Assembly (NCBI GenBank): GCA_963794685.1 | Contig: CAWCFK010000009.1 | Coordinates: forward strand, 1-64,000 | Length of the DNA stretch: 64,000 nucleotides | Origin: CAVTWH01 sp963794685 | Lineage (GTDB): Bacteria; Actinomycetota; Actinomycetes; Mycobacteriales; Micromonosporaceae | Reading direction: 5' to 3' | Part shown: one piece after another, positions 26,547-34,440 of the stretch | Layout: each line of letters begins with the position of its first letter | Position numbering within the stretch: the stretch's first letter is position 1 | The notes under the pieces: generated by a model | Seen by the model: the letters and a program-made list of their open reading frames with translations, nothing else | Databases searched by the model: none | What the model was told of the DNA's origin: nothing | Program-made: the position numbers and the translations under genes

Positions 26547-26666
26547 TCAGTGGTTGAAGTAGGCGGCGATCGCCAGCCCGGCCACGAGTACCACGGCGAA
26601 GAGGACGACAACGGCCGGGTGGACGGGCTTCGGGCCTTGGCTGTCGCCGCGAGTTTGGTCGCTCAA
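26547..26666 (-). CDS. 39-residue single-pass membrane protein
   Basis: A TTG start preceded by AGAGGACAG opens a 39-residue frame. It begins with a polar segment, MSDQTRGDSQGPKPVHP, continues with one hydrophobic helix, AVVVLFAVVLVAGLAIAA, and ends YFNH. The layout of polar N-terminus, single helix and very short tail is that of many small actinobacterial membrane proteins. A TTGACG-N17-CATATC promoter and a hairpin leader lie upstream in the right orientation, which supports expression. The function is unknown. Confidence 0.55.
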   Translation of the reverse strand: MSDQTRGDSQGPKPVHPAVVVLFAVVLVAGLAIAAYFNH

Positions 26667-26713
26667 GGGTCTGTCCTCTTGCTGATTCAGGCGAGCACGC
26701 CTGGAGACCTGAT

Positions 26714-26732
26714 CGCCGGAGATCTCCCGGCG
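26714..26732 (-). other. Leader hairpin of the 39-residue gene
   Basis: CGCCGG and CCGGCG, separated by seven bases, form a 6-bp hairpin between the promoter and the TTG start of the small gene. It may be an operator or an RNA leader element. Confidence 0.4.
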
Positions 26733-26739
26733 AGGCCAT

Positions 26740-26768
26740 GATATGCATTCTCAACGAGGCTACGTCAA
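26740..26768 (-). promoter_or_regulatory. Promoter of the 39-residue gene
   Basis: On the minus strand TTGACG is followed by 17 nt and CATATC, giving a transcript start near 26733 and a leader of about 65 nt. Confidence 0.5.
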
Positions 26769-26978
26769 CGACAGGTCCACTCGGGGCCGACGCTGCAATC
26801 CCCGGGGTTGTTGGGCCTGCCGCGGTTGGCAACCTACGCCGAACGGCTGAGTTGGTCTGGCCACGCTACCGGCCTGCGACTGCGGGCATTCCGACCGACC
26901 ACAACAGACTGACCTACACTCGCATTGGCTCGGACACTGCCGACCCGGGCCAGACGACCCCTCGACCGGGAAGGGACC

Positions 26979-27587
26979 ATGACCGACACCATCACGGTAC
27001 GCACCGCCACTCCTGCAGACGCTCCCGCGCTCACCCAGCTGATGGCTGCGGCCTTCATGGCTGACCCGGTCAGCGGCTGGATCTTCCCTGATGAGGCCGA
27101 GCGGGCCCGCCTCCACCCGCCCTTCTTCGGCCCGTTCGTCGACGGCGTCATCGCCGAGGGCCTGGTACTGACCACTGCCGACCTTGCCGGCGTCTCGTTG
27201 TGGCTGGACGTCGACCCGCAGCTGCCCGACGACCCCGACGCCGGCGCGCAGCTGCACGACCACATGCTTACCGTTCTGGGCGACGGTCCGGCGGCGAGAT
27301 TCCGCGTGCTCGACGACCTGATGACCGCCCAACACCCGCACGACAGGGCACACGCCTACCTGCCGTTCATCGCCGTCGACCCCGCTCACCAGGGTCGCGG
27401 AGTCGGCTCGGCGCTGCTGCGCCACCGGCTGGCCCAACTCGACGCCGCCGGTGTGCCGGCCTACCTGGAAGCCAGTACCCAGCGCAACGCGTGGCTGTAC
27501 GAGCGACTGGGTTTCAACTACCTCAAGCCGACCCTGGACCTGCCCGACGGCCCCAGCCTTCTTCCGATGTGGCGGCCGCCGGCCTGA
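26979..27587 (+). CDS. GNAT-family N-acetyltransferase
   Basis: The 202-residue product has the GNAT fold, with the acetyl-CoA-binding motif A as VDPAHQGRGVGSALL (Q-x-x-G-x-G) near residue 133 and the motif B region RNAWLYERLGF near the C-terminus. The preceding helix-rich part (SLWLDVDPQLPDD) is typical of actinobacterial GNATs of unknown substrate. The ATG is preceded by GGGAAGGGA. It is a single-gene unit closed by a strong terminator. Confidence 0.85.
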   Translation: MTDTITVRTATPADAPALTQLMAAAFMADPVSGWIFPDEAERARLHPPFFGPFVDGVIAEGLVLTTADLAGVSLWLDVDPQLPDDPDAGAQLHDHMLTVLGDGPAARFRVLDDLMTAQHPHDRAHAYLPFIAVDPAHQGRGVGSALLRHRLAQLDAAGVPAYLEASTQRNAWLYERLGFNYLKPTLDLPDGPSLLPMWRPPA

Positions 27588-27603
27588 CCCGGTCGCGTCG
27601 CAC

Positions 27604-27631
27604 AGGGGTGGTGGCTTCGGCCGCCACCCCT
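27604..27631 (+). terminator. Terminator after the GNAT gene
   Basis: A 12-bp stem (AGGGGTGGTGGC with GCCGCCACCCCT, one G-U pair) is capped by the very stable tetraloop TTCG, 17 nt after the stop codon. Confidence 0.8.
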
Positions 27632-27826
27632 GCCTTCGTTGTGCCGCCGCTCCCGCAGTTGCATCAACACAGCAAGGTGCCGTCGCCCTCAGAGCCTGTT
27701 GGACACAAGGGACGTCGGACCGGTGTCGCAGGGTTGTCCGGCCGCGGCGGAATCGACTACCGTGCACACGTCATCGGGGCGTGAACAACGCAACACCCTG
27801 AGTGGCGCCGGGGGAGGGGACCGCTG

Positions 27827-28195
27827 GTGGAGTACCGCCGGCTCTACCTCGCGGACGATCCGGCGGATACCCGGTCGGACGAGGCGTACGGCGGGGTGGG
27901 GGCGCTCACCGCGATGGCCGCAGCACAGCACAACGAGCGGACGTACCGGCCGGACACCTGGCTGGATCTGCTGCGCGAGCAGATGTACGGCCGGCCATCC
28001 CGGCCGGTGGCCGCTTTGACCGCGTTGGCCGTGGCGACCGCGCTGACCGATGTGATAGCCGATCCAGCCAACCGCGCTACCCGGCCGACCCTGCTGAGGA
28101 CCCGCGGCGAGGTCGGGCGGGGTGCCGTCGCCCCGATCCTGGCCGCCGTCGACCAGGCCGTCCGCCAAGCCGTCCTGGCCGGCCCGCGCGCCTGA
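27827..28195 (+). CDS. Protein of unknown function
   Basis: The 122-residue product starts MEYRRLYLADDPADTRSDEA and is mostly helical by composition, with a hydrophobic stretch ALTALAVATALTDVIA that is probably buried rather than membrane-spanning. I recognise no family. The GTG start follows GGGGGAGGGGA. It converges on the GPP34 gene with 6 bp between the stops. Confidence 0.55.
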   Translation: MEYRRLYLADDPADTRSDEAYGGVGALTAMAAAQHNERTYRPDTWLDLLREQMYGRPSRPVAALTALAVATALTDVIADPANRATRPTLLRTRGEVGRGAVAPILAAVDQAVRQAVLAGPRA

Positions 28196-28201
28196 GCGCG
28201 C

Positions 28202-28948
28202 CTACCGCCGTACCGTCATGGCGAGATCCTTGCGGACCTGGGCCGCGGCCGACAGGATGCGGCGGTGCTCCTCCGAGAGGGTCTGTAGGACGTTGGGCAG
28301 GTGTGCCGTAGCGCCGGGGCCCGCGAGCGGGGTCACCGCGGAAACCATCCCCAGCGAGCCGACGATCGCGGCGACGTAGCGCTCGACGGGCGGGACATCA
28401 CCCGCGGCCGCGTGCTGGGTACGGAGCAGGCCGAAGATCCAGATAGTTGGCAGCGTGGCCACCTGTTGTTGGGCGAGGTACGAGGTTCCGAGCAGACCGC
28501 GCTCCCGCTTCACCGCGCCCTTCGTCACCAGTCCGAGCGCGATCCCGTCGTGGAACTGCCGACGCATCACCTTGATCCAATCGGCGGCGGTGTGCGTCAC
28601 ACCGTCACGGCCCTCCGCCTCATAGATCTGATCCAGCAGGTACGCCGCCTGCTCGTCGCGGGGCACCTCAGCGGTCGCCCGTTCCACGTGGCCGCTCTCC
28701 TTGACCCGGATCGCGCCGAGGTCGAGAAGCTCGATGAGCGCCGCGGTCGCCATCCCGGCGCCGAGGACGTCGATGTCGAACCGGCGGCGGCCCCGCTCGT
28801 CGTGACCCGCGAGGAAAACCCATTCCGTCAGCGTGAACCGGTTCGCCTGGTCCGCTCTTGACGGCGGCGGGTCGTACGCCGGCCGGCGGCGGGGCGTCTC
28901 ATCACGCGCCCAGCGATGTCCGGAATCCCACGAACTCTGATGCGCCAC
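28202..28948 (-). CDS. GPP34/GOLPH3-like phospholipid-binding protein
   Basis: The product has a GPP34 (GOLPH3-type) domain from about residue 45: LTEWVFLAGHDERGRRRFDI, a helix AALIELLDLGAIRV, the loop FHDGIALGLVTKGAVKRERG and a C-terminal helical bundle. The eukaryotic homologue binds phosphatidylinositol-4-phosphate on Golgi membranes. Bacterial versions are common in actinobacteria and are of unknown role. The start is uncertain; the GTG at 28948 is chosen, which gives 248 residues. Confidence 0.75.
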   Translation of the reverse strand: MAHQSSWDSGHRWARDETPRRRPAYDPPPSRADQANRFTLTEWVFLAGHDERGRRRFDIDVLGAGMATAALIELLDLGAIRVKESGHVERATAEVPRDEQAAYLLDQIYEAEGRDGVTHTAADWIKVMRRQFHDGIALGLVTKGAVKRERGLLGTSYLAQQQVATLPTIWIFGLLRTQHAAAGDVPPVERYVAAIVGSLGMVSAVTPLAGPGATAHLPNVLQTLSEEHRRILSAAAQVRKDLAMTVRR

Positions 28949-29067
28949 CCTGACCGCCTGCAGTGTCGAATGTGGAATCTGCCCGCCGAAACGTATCGAA
29001 GTGAGAAGAGGTCCGCAACCGCCTGTAACAGTCACGGAACACGACGTTGCTCAAATTGGCGCGGGCA

Positions 29068-29097
29068 TTGAGCACTTTGGACGATTGGCCATACGAT
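29068..29097 (+). promoter_or_regulatory. Promoter of the amino-acid permease
   Basis: TTGAGC, an 18-nt spacer and TACGAT lie 35 nt before the permease start; both hexamers are close to the housekeeping consensus. Confidence 0.6.
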
Positions 29098-29131
29098 GCC
29101 GTGGTCACGAACCCCTCCAGTTAGGCAGACC

Positions 29132-30634
29132 ATGCAGCCACAAGCCCCCTCGAAACCCTTCGTACCCACGGGTCTACAAGCTCCTGACTCCGGCCTGGCC
29201 GGTCCGATCCGCGGCTTGGCCACCGGCCGGCTCGGCATCGGTTCCCTGATCTTCTTCTGCGTCTCGGCATCCGCGCCGATGACGGTCCTCGCCGGCGGTG
29301 TCGTGGCCACGTTCGCGACGACCGGCTCCATCGGCGTGCCGCTCTCCTTCCTGGTGCTGGGCTTCGGCCTGATCTTCTTCGCCATCTCCTACGCGGCGAT
29401 GAGCCGGCACGTCGTCAACGCCGGCGTCTTCTACGCCTACATCGCCAAGGGGCTCGGCGGCGCTGCCGGCGTCGGGGCGTCCTGGGTCGCCATCGTCGCC
29501 TACAACGCCATCCAGATCGGCCTGTACGGGCTGTTCGGAGCAGTCACCAGCGGCTTCTTCGCCACGATGTGGGGCTGGGACATCTCCTGGCAGGTCTGCG
29601 CGATCGGCGTGTGGTTGATCATCGGCATCCTCGGGCTGCTGCGCGTCGACGTCACCGCGAAGGTGCTGGCCGTATCGCTGCTGGCCGAGGTCCTTGCCGT
29701 GCTGGTGTTCGACCTCGGGGCGTTCACCCACCCGGCCGGTGGCCACATCAGCGCGGCCGGCTTCAACCCGCAGAACCTGTTCACCACCGGCCTCGGCGGG
29801 GTACTCGCCTTCGGCATCGCGGCATTCACCGGCATCGAGAGCGCCGGCGACTACGCGGAGGAAGCCCGCGACCCGCGTCGCACGGTCGGCCGGGCGCTGG
29901 TCATCTCGGTCATCCTGACGACCGTGCTCTACAGCGTGTCCGCCTGGGGTCTGACGGTGGCGGTCGGCCCCGACAAGATCGTGGACGCGGCCCGGGATCC
30001 CGCCTCCGGCATCCCGTTCTCCATCATCGACGCCCACTTCGGCAGCGTGGTCGCCGACCTCGCGAACCTCCTGCTCATCACCTCGGTGTTCGCGGCGATG
30101 CTGTCATTCCACAACACCTCCAACCGCTACATGTTCTCCGCCGGGCGGGAGCGGGTGCTGCCGTCGATCTTCGGGTACACCAGCCCCCGTAAGAACGCGA
30201 TCGTCGCCGGCTCGCTGTTCCAGTCCGCGCTGGCCATCGTCGTCCTGATCGTCTTCATGGCGTCGCACAAGGACCCGATCACCGAGCTGTTCACCTGGCT
30301 GTCCTACGTGGCGGCCGTCGCAGTTGTGCTGCTGATGTTCGGTTCCTCGCTGGCAGCGCTGCTGTACCTGAACCGGCGGAGCCAGGGTGAGACGACACTC
30401 CAGCGAGTGGTCGCTCCCGTCCTGGCAATCCTGGTGCTGGGCACCATCGCCTACATCGTCGCCGCGAACGCCGACGCGCTCCTGGGCGCCGAAAAGGGCT
30501 CAACGCTCACCTATGTCCTGCCGGGCATCGTCGGCGCAGCCCTGGTCCTCGGCGTTGTCTGGGGCCTCATCCTGCGCCAGACCAGGCCGCGCGTCTACGA
30601 CGGCATCGGCACCGGCGGTCCGGCCGAAGCCTGA
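29132..30634 (+). CDS. APC-family amino-acid permease
   Basis: The 500-residue product is a 12-helix transporter of the amino acid-polyamine-organocation superfamily. The first helix contains GSLIFFCVSASAPMTVLAGG, the unwound substrate-binding region. AAFTGIESAGDYAEEARDP, with the conserved GxE, lies near residue 235, and FHNTSNRYMFSAGRE near 330. It should import an amino acid or related amine with protons. The ATG at 29132 is used because the frame upstream is uncharged junk and a promoter lies just upstream. A perfect terminator follows. Confidence 0.88.
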   Translation: MQPQAPSKPFVPTGLQAPDSGLAGPIRGLATGRLGIGSLIFFCVSASAPMTVLAGGVVATFATTGSIGVPLSFLVLGFGLIFFAISYAAMSRHVVNAGVFYAYIAKGLGGAAGVGASWVAIVAYNAIQIGLYGLFGAVTSGFFATMWGWDISWQVCAIGVWLIIGILGLLRVDVTAKVLAVSLLAEVLAVLVFDLGAFTHPAGGHISAAGFNPQNLFTTGLGGVLAFGIAAFTGIESAGDYAEEARDPRRTVGRALVISVILTTVLYSVSAWGLTVAVGPDKIVDAARDPASGIPFSIIDAHFGSVVADLANLLLITSVFAAMLSFHNTSNRYMFSAGRERVLPSIFGYTSPRKNAIVAGSLFQSALAIVVLIVFMASHKDPITELFTWLSYVAAVAVVLLMFGSSLAALLYLNRRSQGETTLQRVVAPVLAILVLGTIAYIVAANADALLGAEKGSTLTYVLPGIVGAALVLGVVWGLILRQTRPRVYDGIGTGGPAEA

Positions 30635-30651
30635 TCGCTCGCACTACCAGT

Positions 30652-30687
30652 CAGTGGGGTGCCCGTCGTCTGACGGGCACCCCACTG
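30652..30687 (+). terminator. Perfect 16-bp terminator after the permease
   Basis: CAGTGGGGTGCCCGTC and its exact reverse complement GACGGGCACCCCACTG are joined by the loop GTCT, 17 nt past the permease stop. This is the longest perfect hairpin in the window. Confidence 0.88.
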
Positions 30688-30829
30688 CGACCGGATATCC
30701 GCGGACGGGACCGGCCCACGTCGACCATCCTCCGAACGATGACTCCCGCAGCCTGCCGCGCTCCGGTACACAGGGCCTTTGCGGCCGGTTGTCGGCTGCT
30801 GCCCAGGTAGGTTGGCTACCGTGGCGCGG

Positions 30830-31186
30830 ATGAGCCAGCCGACCGCGAGCCTGACCTGTCCGAAGTGCCACGCCGACATGCGTACCTACGAGCGCAGCGG
30901 GATCCACGTCGACCAGTGCACCGAGTGCCGGGGCATCTTCCTCGACCGGGGCGAACTGGAGCGCCTGGTCGACGCGGAGACGTCCTTCCACCAACCTGTC
31001 GCTGCCGCCCCAGCCGCCGCCGCTCCCCGCTACCAGGAGCGTCCGCGTCACGAGCAGCGCCCCCGTTACGAGGAGCGCAAGCGGTACGACGACCACGGCC
31101 AGCAGTACCACGGCCAGCAGTACCACGGCCAGCAGTACCACGGTCGGAAGAAGAAGAGCTTCTTCAGTGAGCTGTTCGACGACTGA
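30830..31186 (+). CDS. TFIIB-type zinc-ribbon protein with Gln/Tyr repeats
   Basis: The 118-residue product starts with a zf-TFIIB zinc ribbon: CPKCHADM, then HVDQCTECRGIFLDRGELERL. A charged Arg/Glu/Tyr-rich linker leads into three exact HGQQY repeats and a C-terminal basic-acidic tail KKKSFFSELFDD. This architecture is widespread in bacteria without an assigned function. The ATG at 30830 is used; an in-frame GTG lies 9 bases upstream. It is preceded by the permease terminator and followed by a convergent gene. Confidence 0.8.
   Translation: MSQPTASLTCPKCHADMRTYERSGIHVDQCTECRGIFLDRGELERLVDAETSFHQPVAAAPAAAAPRYQERPRHEQRPRYEERKRYDDHGQQYHGQQYHGQQYHGRKKKSFFSELFDD
31094..31138 (+). repeat. Three 15-bp tandem repeats coding HGQQY
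   Basis: CACGGCCAGCAGTAC is repeated three times exactly and the first five bases follow again. Because the unit is a multiple of three, copy-number change would keep the reading frame. Confidence 0.9.
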
Positions 31187-31237
31187 TGAGCAGCCCGCAA
31201 GCCCGGCGGCGACCTGGGCGGAGGACAGCTGGGCGGG

Positions 31238-31585
31238 CTACAGGCCGATGGCCAGCGGATGGCTCGGTTGGTAGAGGCCCAGGCTCGCGCCGCTGGGCAG
31301 CGGGATCGTCGTGAGCCGGCCGAAGCCGGCCTCGCGGATCTCGCCGCAGTCGACGCCCTTGGCCGCGAGTTCGAGGACGGTGCCGTCCAGGTCGTCGCAG
31401 ATCAGGTAGAGGTCGGCGCCGGCCGGCTGGTCGGCGGGGTGCACGCCCAGCTCGGTCAGCGGCGTCTTGAAGATCAGCCAGCCGGGGTCGTCCTCGACGT
31501 ACGGCCAGCCCAGCACGTCCCGCAGGAACGCCCGGTCGGCGGCCGGATCGGTGCTGAACGTCAGGATGTGCAGCCCCAGAATCAC
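31238..31585 (-). CDS. VOC-superfamily (glyoxalase-fold) protein
   Basis: The 115-residue product has one beta-alpha-beta-beta-beta pair of VOC modules: ILGLHILTFSTDPAADRAFL at the N-terminus, WLIFKTPLTELGVHP in the middle and LGLYQPSHPLA at the end. It could be a dioxygenase-like or resistance-type protein; the metal ligands are not all evident. The GTG start overlaps the stop of the upstream hydrolase gene, so it is the last gene of a four-gene leftward run. Confidence 0.8.
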   Translation of the reverse strand: MILGLHILTFSTDPAADRAFLRDVLGWPYVEDDPGWLIFKTPLTELGVHPADQPAGADLYLICDDLDGTVLELAAKGVDCGEIREAGFGRLTTIPLPSGASLGLYQPSHPLAIGL

Positions 31586-32457
31586 GCCTCCACGCTAGCC
31601 GTCGTGGGCCGGGCCCGCAGCCAGTCCATCGCCACCGGCAGGGCATCCAGCACGGAAACGTGCCCCTCGCGCGGGCGCAGCCACAGCTCCGCCCCGGGCA
31701 GCCCGCGCAGCAGCGACTGCGCGTGCGACGGCGGGATCACCCGGTCCAGGCCGCCCTGCACCAGCAGCACCGGCGCGGTGACCTCGGCCAACTCGAAGCC
31801 CCACGGCGAGGTGAACGCCACGTCATCGTCGATCAGCCCGTCCGGCCCCGCCTCGCCGGCCCGGCCCGCGTCGGCGCCCAGCGCCGCCCATTCCCCTTCC
31901 AGCGCCCGCCAGTCCGCAGGCGTGAAGATGGCCGGGTCGAACTCGTCGGTCCGCGCGTACTCCGCCCGCGCCGTCCGCCCGGCCGCGGCGGCCCGTAGCC
32001 CACCGGGTCCCCGCATGCCCGCGTACCAGTCGAATTCGTCGGTGTACGGGGCCACGCCGGCGATGCTGACGACCGCGTTCACCCGGTCGGGTAGCCGGGC
32101 GGCGACGGCGAGCGCGTGCGGCCCGCCACCGGACGCGCCCATCGTCGCGAACTGCCGCACGCCCAGCGCGTCGACCAGCTCCGCGACGTCCGCGCCCGCC
32201 GCCGCCACGTTCCGGCCGGGCTGCGGTGACGAGCCGCCGTAACTGGGCCGGGCGTAGGTGACCAGCCGGATGTCGCGGGCCGCCGCGGCCCGCAGCAGCG
32301 GCTCGATCAGCGCCCCGGTGTGCGGCGAGCCGTGCTGCCACAGCAGCGTCAGCGCGTCGCCGCCGCCGCTGTCGTACACCCGCAGCGTGCGCCCGTCGGT
32401 GAGCTTGATGTCCTGTTCGGTGACCACGGGAAGCAGGCTAACCGGCCGCTGCGACAC
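31582..32457 (-). CDS. Alpha/beta-hydrolase
   Basis: The 291-residue product is an alpha/beta-hydrolase with the oxyanion segment LWQHGSPHTG and the nucleophile elbow G-A-S-G-G-G. A later acid lies in VQGGLDRVIPP and the catalytic His in RPREGHVSVLD. There is no signal peptide. The substrate is unknown. The start is GTG 2 nt after the cupin stop; a second GTG 30 bases later is possible. Its neighbours (cupin, PNPOx-like, VOC) are all small-molecule-type enzymes. Confidence 0.82.
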   Translation of the reverse strand: MSQRPVSLLPVVTEQDIKLTDGRTLRVYDSGGGDALTLLWQHGSPHTGALIEPLLRAAAARDIRLVTYARPSYGGSSPQPGRNVAAAGADVAELVDALGVRQFATMGASGGGPHALAVAARLPDRVNAVVSIAGVAPYTDEFDWYAGMRGPGGLRAAAAGRTARAEYARTDEFDPAIFTPADWRALEGEWAALGADAGRAGEAGPDGLIDDDVAFTSPWGFELAEVTAPVLLVQGGLDRVIPPSHAQSLLRGLPGAELWLRPREGHVSVLDALPVAMDWLRARPTTASVEA

Positions 32458-32458
32458 T

Positions 32459-32867
32459 TCAGCCCAGCGCGTGCCCGATCGTGCTGTCCACGTGCCCGGG
32501 GACCTCGCCCTCGTACCGGTCGCCGGTGCGTCCGGGTACCGGCCGGCTCGAACATCAGGATGTCCCCGCCCGGCGACGACGGCTTGTGCGTGGTGCCCCG
32601 GGGTACCACGTAGGTGTCCCCGGCGCGCAGCACGACGGTGTGCTCGGCGCCGTCGGCGTCGCGCAGGGCGATGTCGAACTGGCCGTTCAGCACCAGGAAG
32701 AACTCGTCAGTGTCATCGTGCACGTGCCAGACGTGCTCGCCCCGCGCGTGCGCGATCCGGACGTCGTAGTCGTTCATCCGGGCCACAATGCGCGGACTGT
32801 AGATGTCGTCGAAGGAGGCCAGGGCGGTCGTCAGGTTCACCGGTCGGGTATCCACGCCCCCGATCAT
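32459..32867 (-). CDS. Cupin-domain protein, one frameshift
   Basis: The product of about 135 residues is a single cupin barrel. Metal-ligand motif 1 is HVWHVHDDTDEFFLVLNG and motif 2 is LRAGDTYVVPRGTTHKP. It probably binds a metal and a small ligand. The frame breaks near 32530 at CGGACGCACCGG; dropping one C gives TRT-TGDRYEGEVPGHVD and a natural stop at 32459. The ATG overlaps the stop of the upstream gene (ATGA). Confidence 0.78.
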
Positions 32868-33436
32868 TTCCCTTCGCGTGGATGCCGTCTTGGACGTTCT
32901 TCACCTCTCCCGCGATGGTCGAACTGCCACCGGGTCGCCCCGTGCGGCTCCACCGTGGCCAACCCGACCACCTGCGAGAACCGGAACCGGTACAGGTGCC
33001 AGGGCGGTGGGCCGGCGCTCGGCGCGCTGTACGGGGCGGTGAAGCCGTCCCCGGCCACCTCGGCCGGCCAGCCGAGGTCCCGGTACGCCGCGGCCACCGA
33101 CTCCAGCGTCGCCGGTTCGGTCACCCGGCGGGCCTCGCCGGCCAGGGTGAGGTCCATGCCGGGCAGCTTCACCGCGATCGTGCACGCCGGTTGACCTGCC
33201 AGGTTGCGGGACTTGCGGGTGCCCGGGCCACTGGTGAAGTACAGGTCCCCGGCGTGCCAGATCGCGCCGATCCCGCTCGCGTGCGGCCGACCGTCCGACC
33301 CGACCGTACCCAGGAAGAAGCCCACATCCGGCCCGCTCGGCCCGTGCGCGAGCAGCTCGTACGCCCGCGCCCAGGCCAGTTCCGCGCCACCGTAGCGGTC
33401 CAGGTTGGTCACCCGGGTGGGTTCCCGGTTCGTCAT
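32864..33436 (-). CDS. Pyridoxamine-5'-phosphate-oxidase-fold flavoprotein
   Basis: The 190-residue product has the split-barrel FMN/F420-binding fold of the PNPOx superfamily, with VGFFLGTVGSDGRPHASGIGA as the core strand pair and GATRWQF near the C-terminus. Actinobacterial relatives often use F420 or FMN for reductions; the reaction cannot be told from sequence. The ATG at 33436 is chosen because GGAGGTGACA sits just upstream, inside a longer possible frame. It is the first gene of the four-gene leftward run. Confidence 0.8.
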   Translation of the reverse strand: MTNREPTRVTNLDRYGGAELAWARAYELLAHGPSGPDVGFFLGTVGSDGRPHASGIGAIWHAGDLYFTSGPGTRKSRNLAGQPACTIAVKLPGMDLTLAGEARRVTEPATLESVAAAYRDLGWPAEVAGDGFTAPYSAPSAGPPPWHLYRFRFSQVVGLATVEPHGATRWQFDHRGRGEERPRRHPREGK

Positions 33437-33550
33437 CACTGTCACCTCCATGCCCGGTGTTGACCCGACCGGGGCGGCAAACTCATCGCCCCACTGTCCC
33501 CGGGCCGCGGACGGTGGCGGCGCACCCCGATCGGCGCGCCGCCACCCGAT

Positions 33551-34396
33551 TCAGCGACGGACCTCCAACTGGAGTTCGTGTACCCAGTTCGCCGGGTTGT
33601 CCTTGTCGAACTCCAGGCACACCTCGCGGGCGTAGCCGACCGGCCGCCAGCCGTTGTCCTCGATCCACCGGGCCAGCGCCTGCATGCTGGTCATCGACTC
33701 GGCCAGGTGGCCCCGGTGCACGATGGTCGCGGCCACCGGGATGCCCGGCAGGTCGAGGACGTCGAAGTCGTACCCGGTGCCGGTCTGCGCCGGCACTTCG
33801 ATGGCCGCGTGGGCCCGTACCGGCCCGCCCTCGCCGCCCGGCGTCCCTTCCGCGGTCGGCTCGTCCACGTAGTAGGCGATCGGGGCGCCGCTGGGGGAGA
33901 CGTCGGCCAGCTGCAGCCGGCCCATCAACTGGTCGTAGAGCGGCCCCATCACCGGAGTGAGGTCGTCCCCCTGGTAGCTCGCGGCCACCGCGCTCAGCTC
34001 GGCGACCCGGGCCGCCGGCACCGGCTTGAGAACCACATCCTCGGTACCCATCTGTCCCTCTTTCTCGATCATTCGTAGTCGCGCCTCGACCCCCGTGAGT
34101 CGGGCGGTGTCCGCGCTGAGCCGATCCGCCAGCTGGGCGCGGCGCAGTCGGAGCATCCCGTGCAGCTCCTCGGTGCTGACCTTGTCGTCGAGGATCCGGG
34201 CCACCTGGTCGAGGGTGAACCCGAGGTCCTTCAGCGCGATCACCCGGTTGAGGCGGCGCAACTGATCGGCCCGGTACCAGCGGTAGCCGGTGGCCGGGTC
34301 GATCTGTGCCGGGGTGAGCAGTCCGATCGCGTCGTAGTGGCGCAGCATGCGCACTGATACCCGACCGATCGCTGCGAAGTCTCCGATGCTGAACAC
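33551..34396 (-). CDS. MerR regulator with GyrI-like ligand-binding domain
   Basis: The 281-residue product couples a MerR winged helix (MFSIGDFAAIGRVSVRMLRHY, recognition region RMLRHYDAIGLL) and a coiled coil to a C-terminal GyrI/effector-binding domain from about residue 122. It ends WVHELQLEVRR. This is the BmrR-type layout for regulators that sense hydrophobic cations or drugs. No transporter is adjacent, so the target is unclear. It reads toward the PNPOx-like gene and may control that run. Confidence 0.88.
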   Translation of the reverse strand: MFSIGDFAAIGRVSVRMLRHYDAIGLLTPAQIDPATGYRWYRADQLRRLNRVIALKDLGFTLDQVARILDDKVSTEELHGMLRLRRAQLADRLSADTARLTGVEARLRMIEKEGQMGTEDVVLKPVPAARVAELSAVAASYQGDDLTPVMGPLYDQLMGRLQLADVSPSGAPIAYYVDEPTAEGTPGGEGGPVRAHAAIEVPAQTGTGYDFDVLDLPGIPVAATIVHRGHLAESMTSMQALARWIEDNGWRPVGYAREVCLEFDKDNPANWVHELQLEVRR

Positions 34397-34440
34397 GGCT
34401 CCAGCCTGCGCCGTGACACGGTGTGAGAGTCAAGCGGCGG

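Larger units (their letters stand above)
26465..26978. other. 514-bp gap containing a small minus-strand gene
   Basis: Most of this gap is explained by the 39-codon gene at 26547-26666 and its own promoter and leader hairpin. To the right of 26770 I see only a weak TACACT-like element before the acetyltransferase. Confidence 0.5.
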
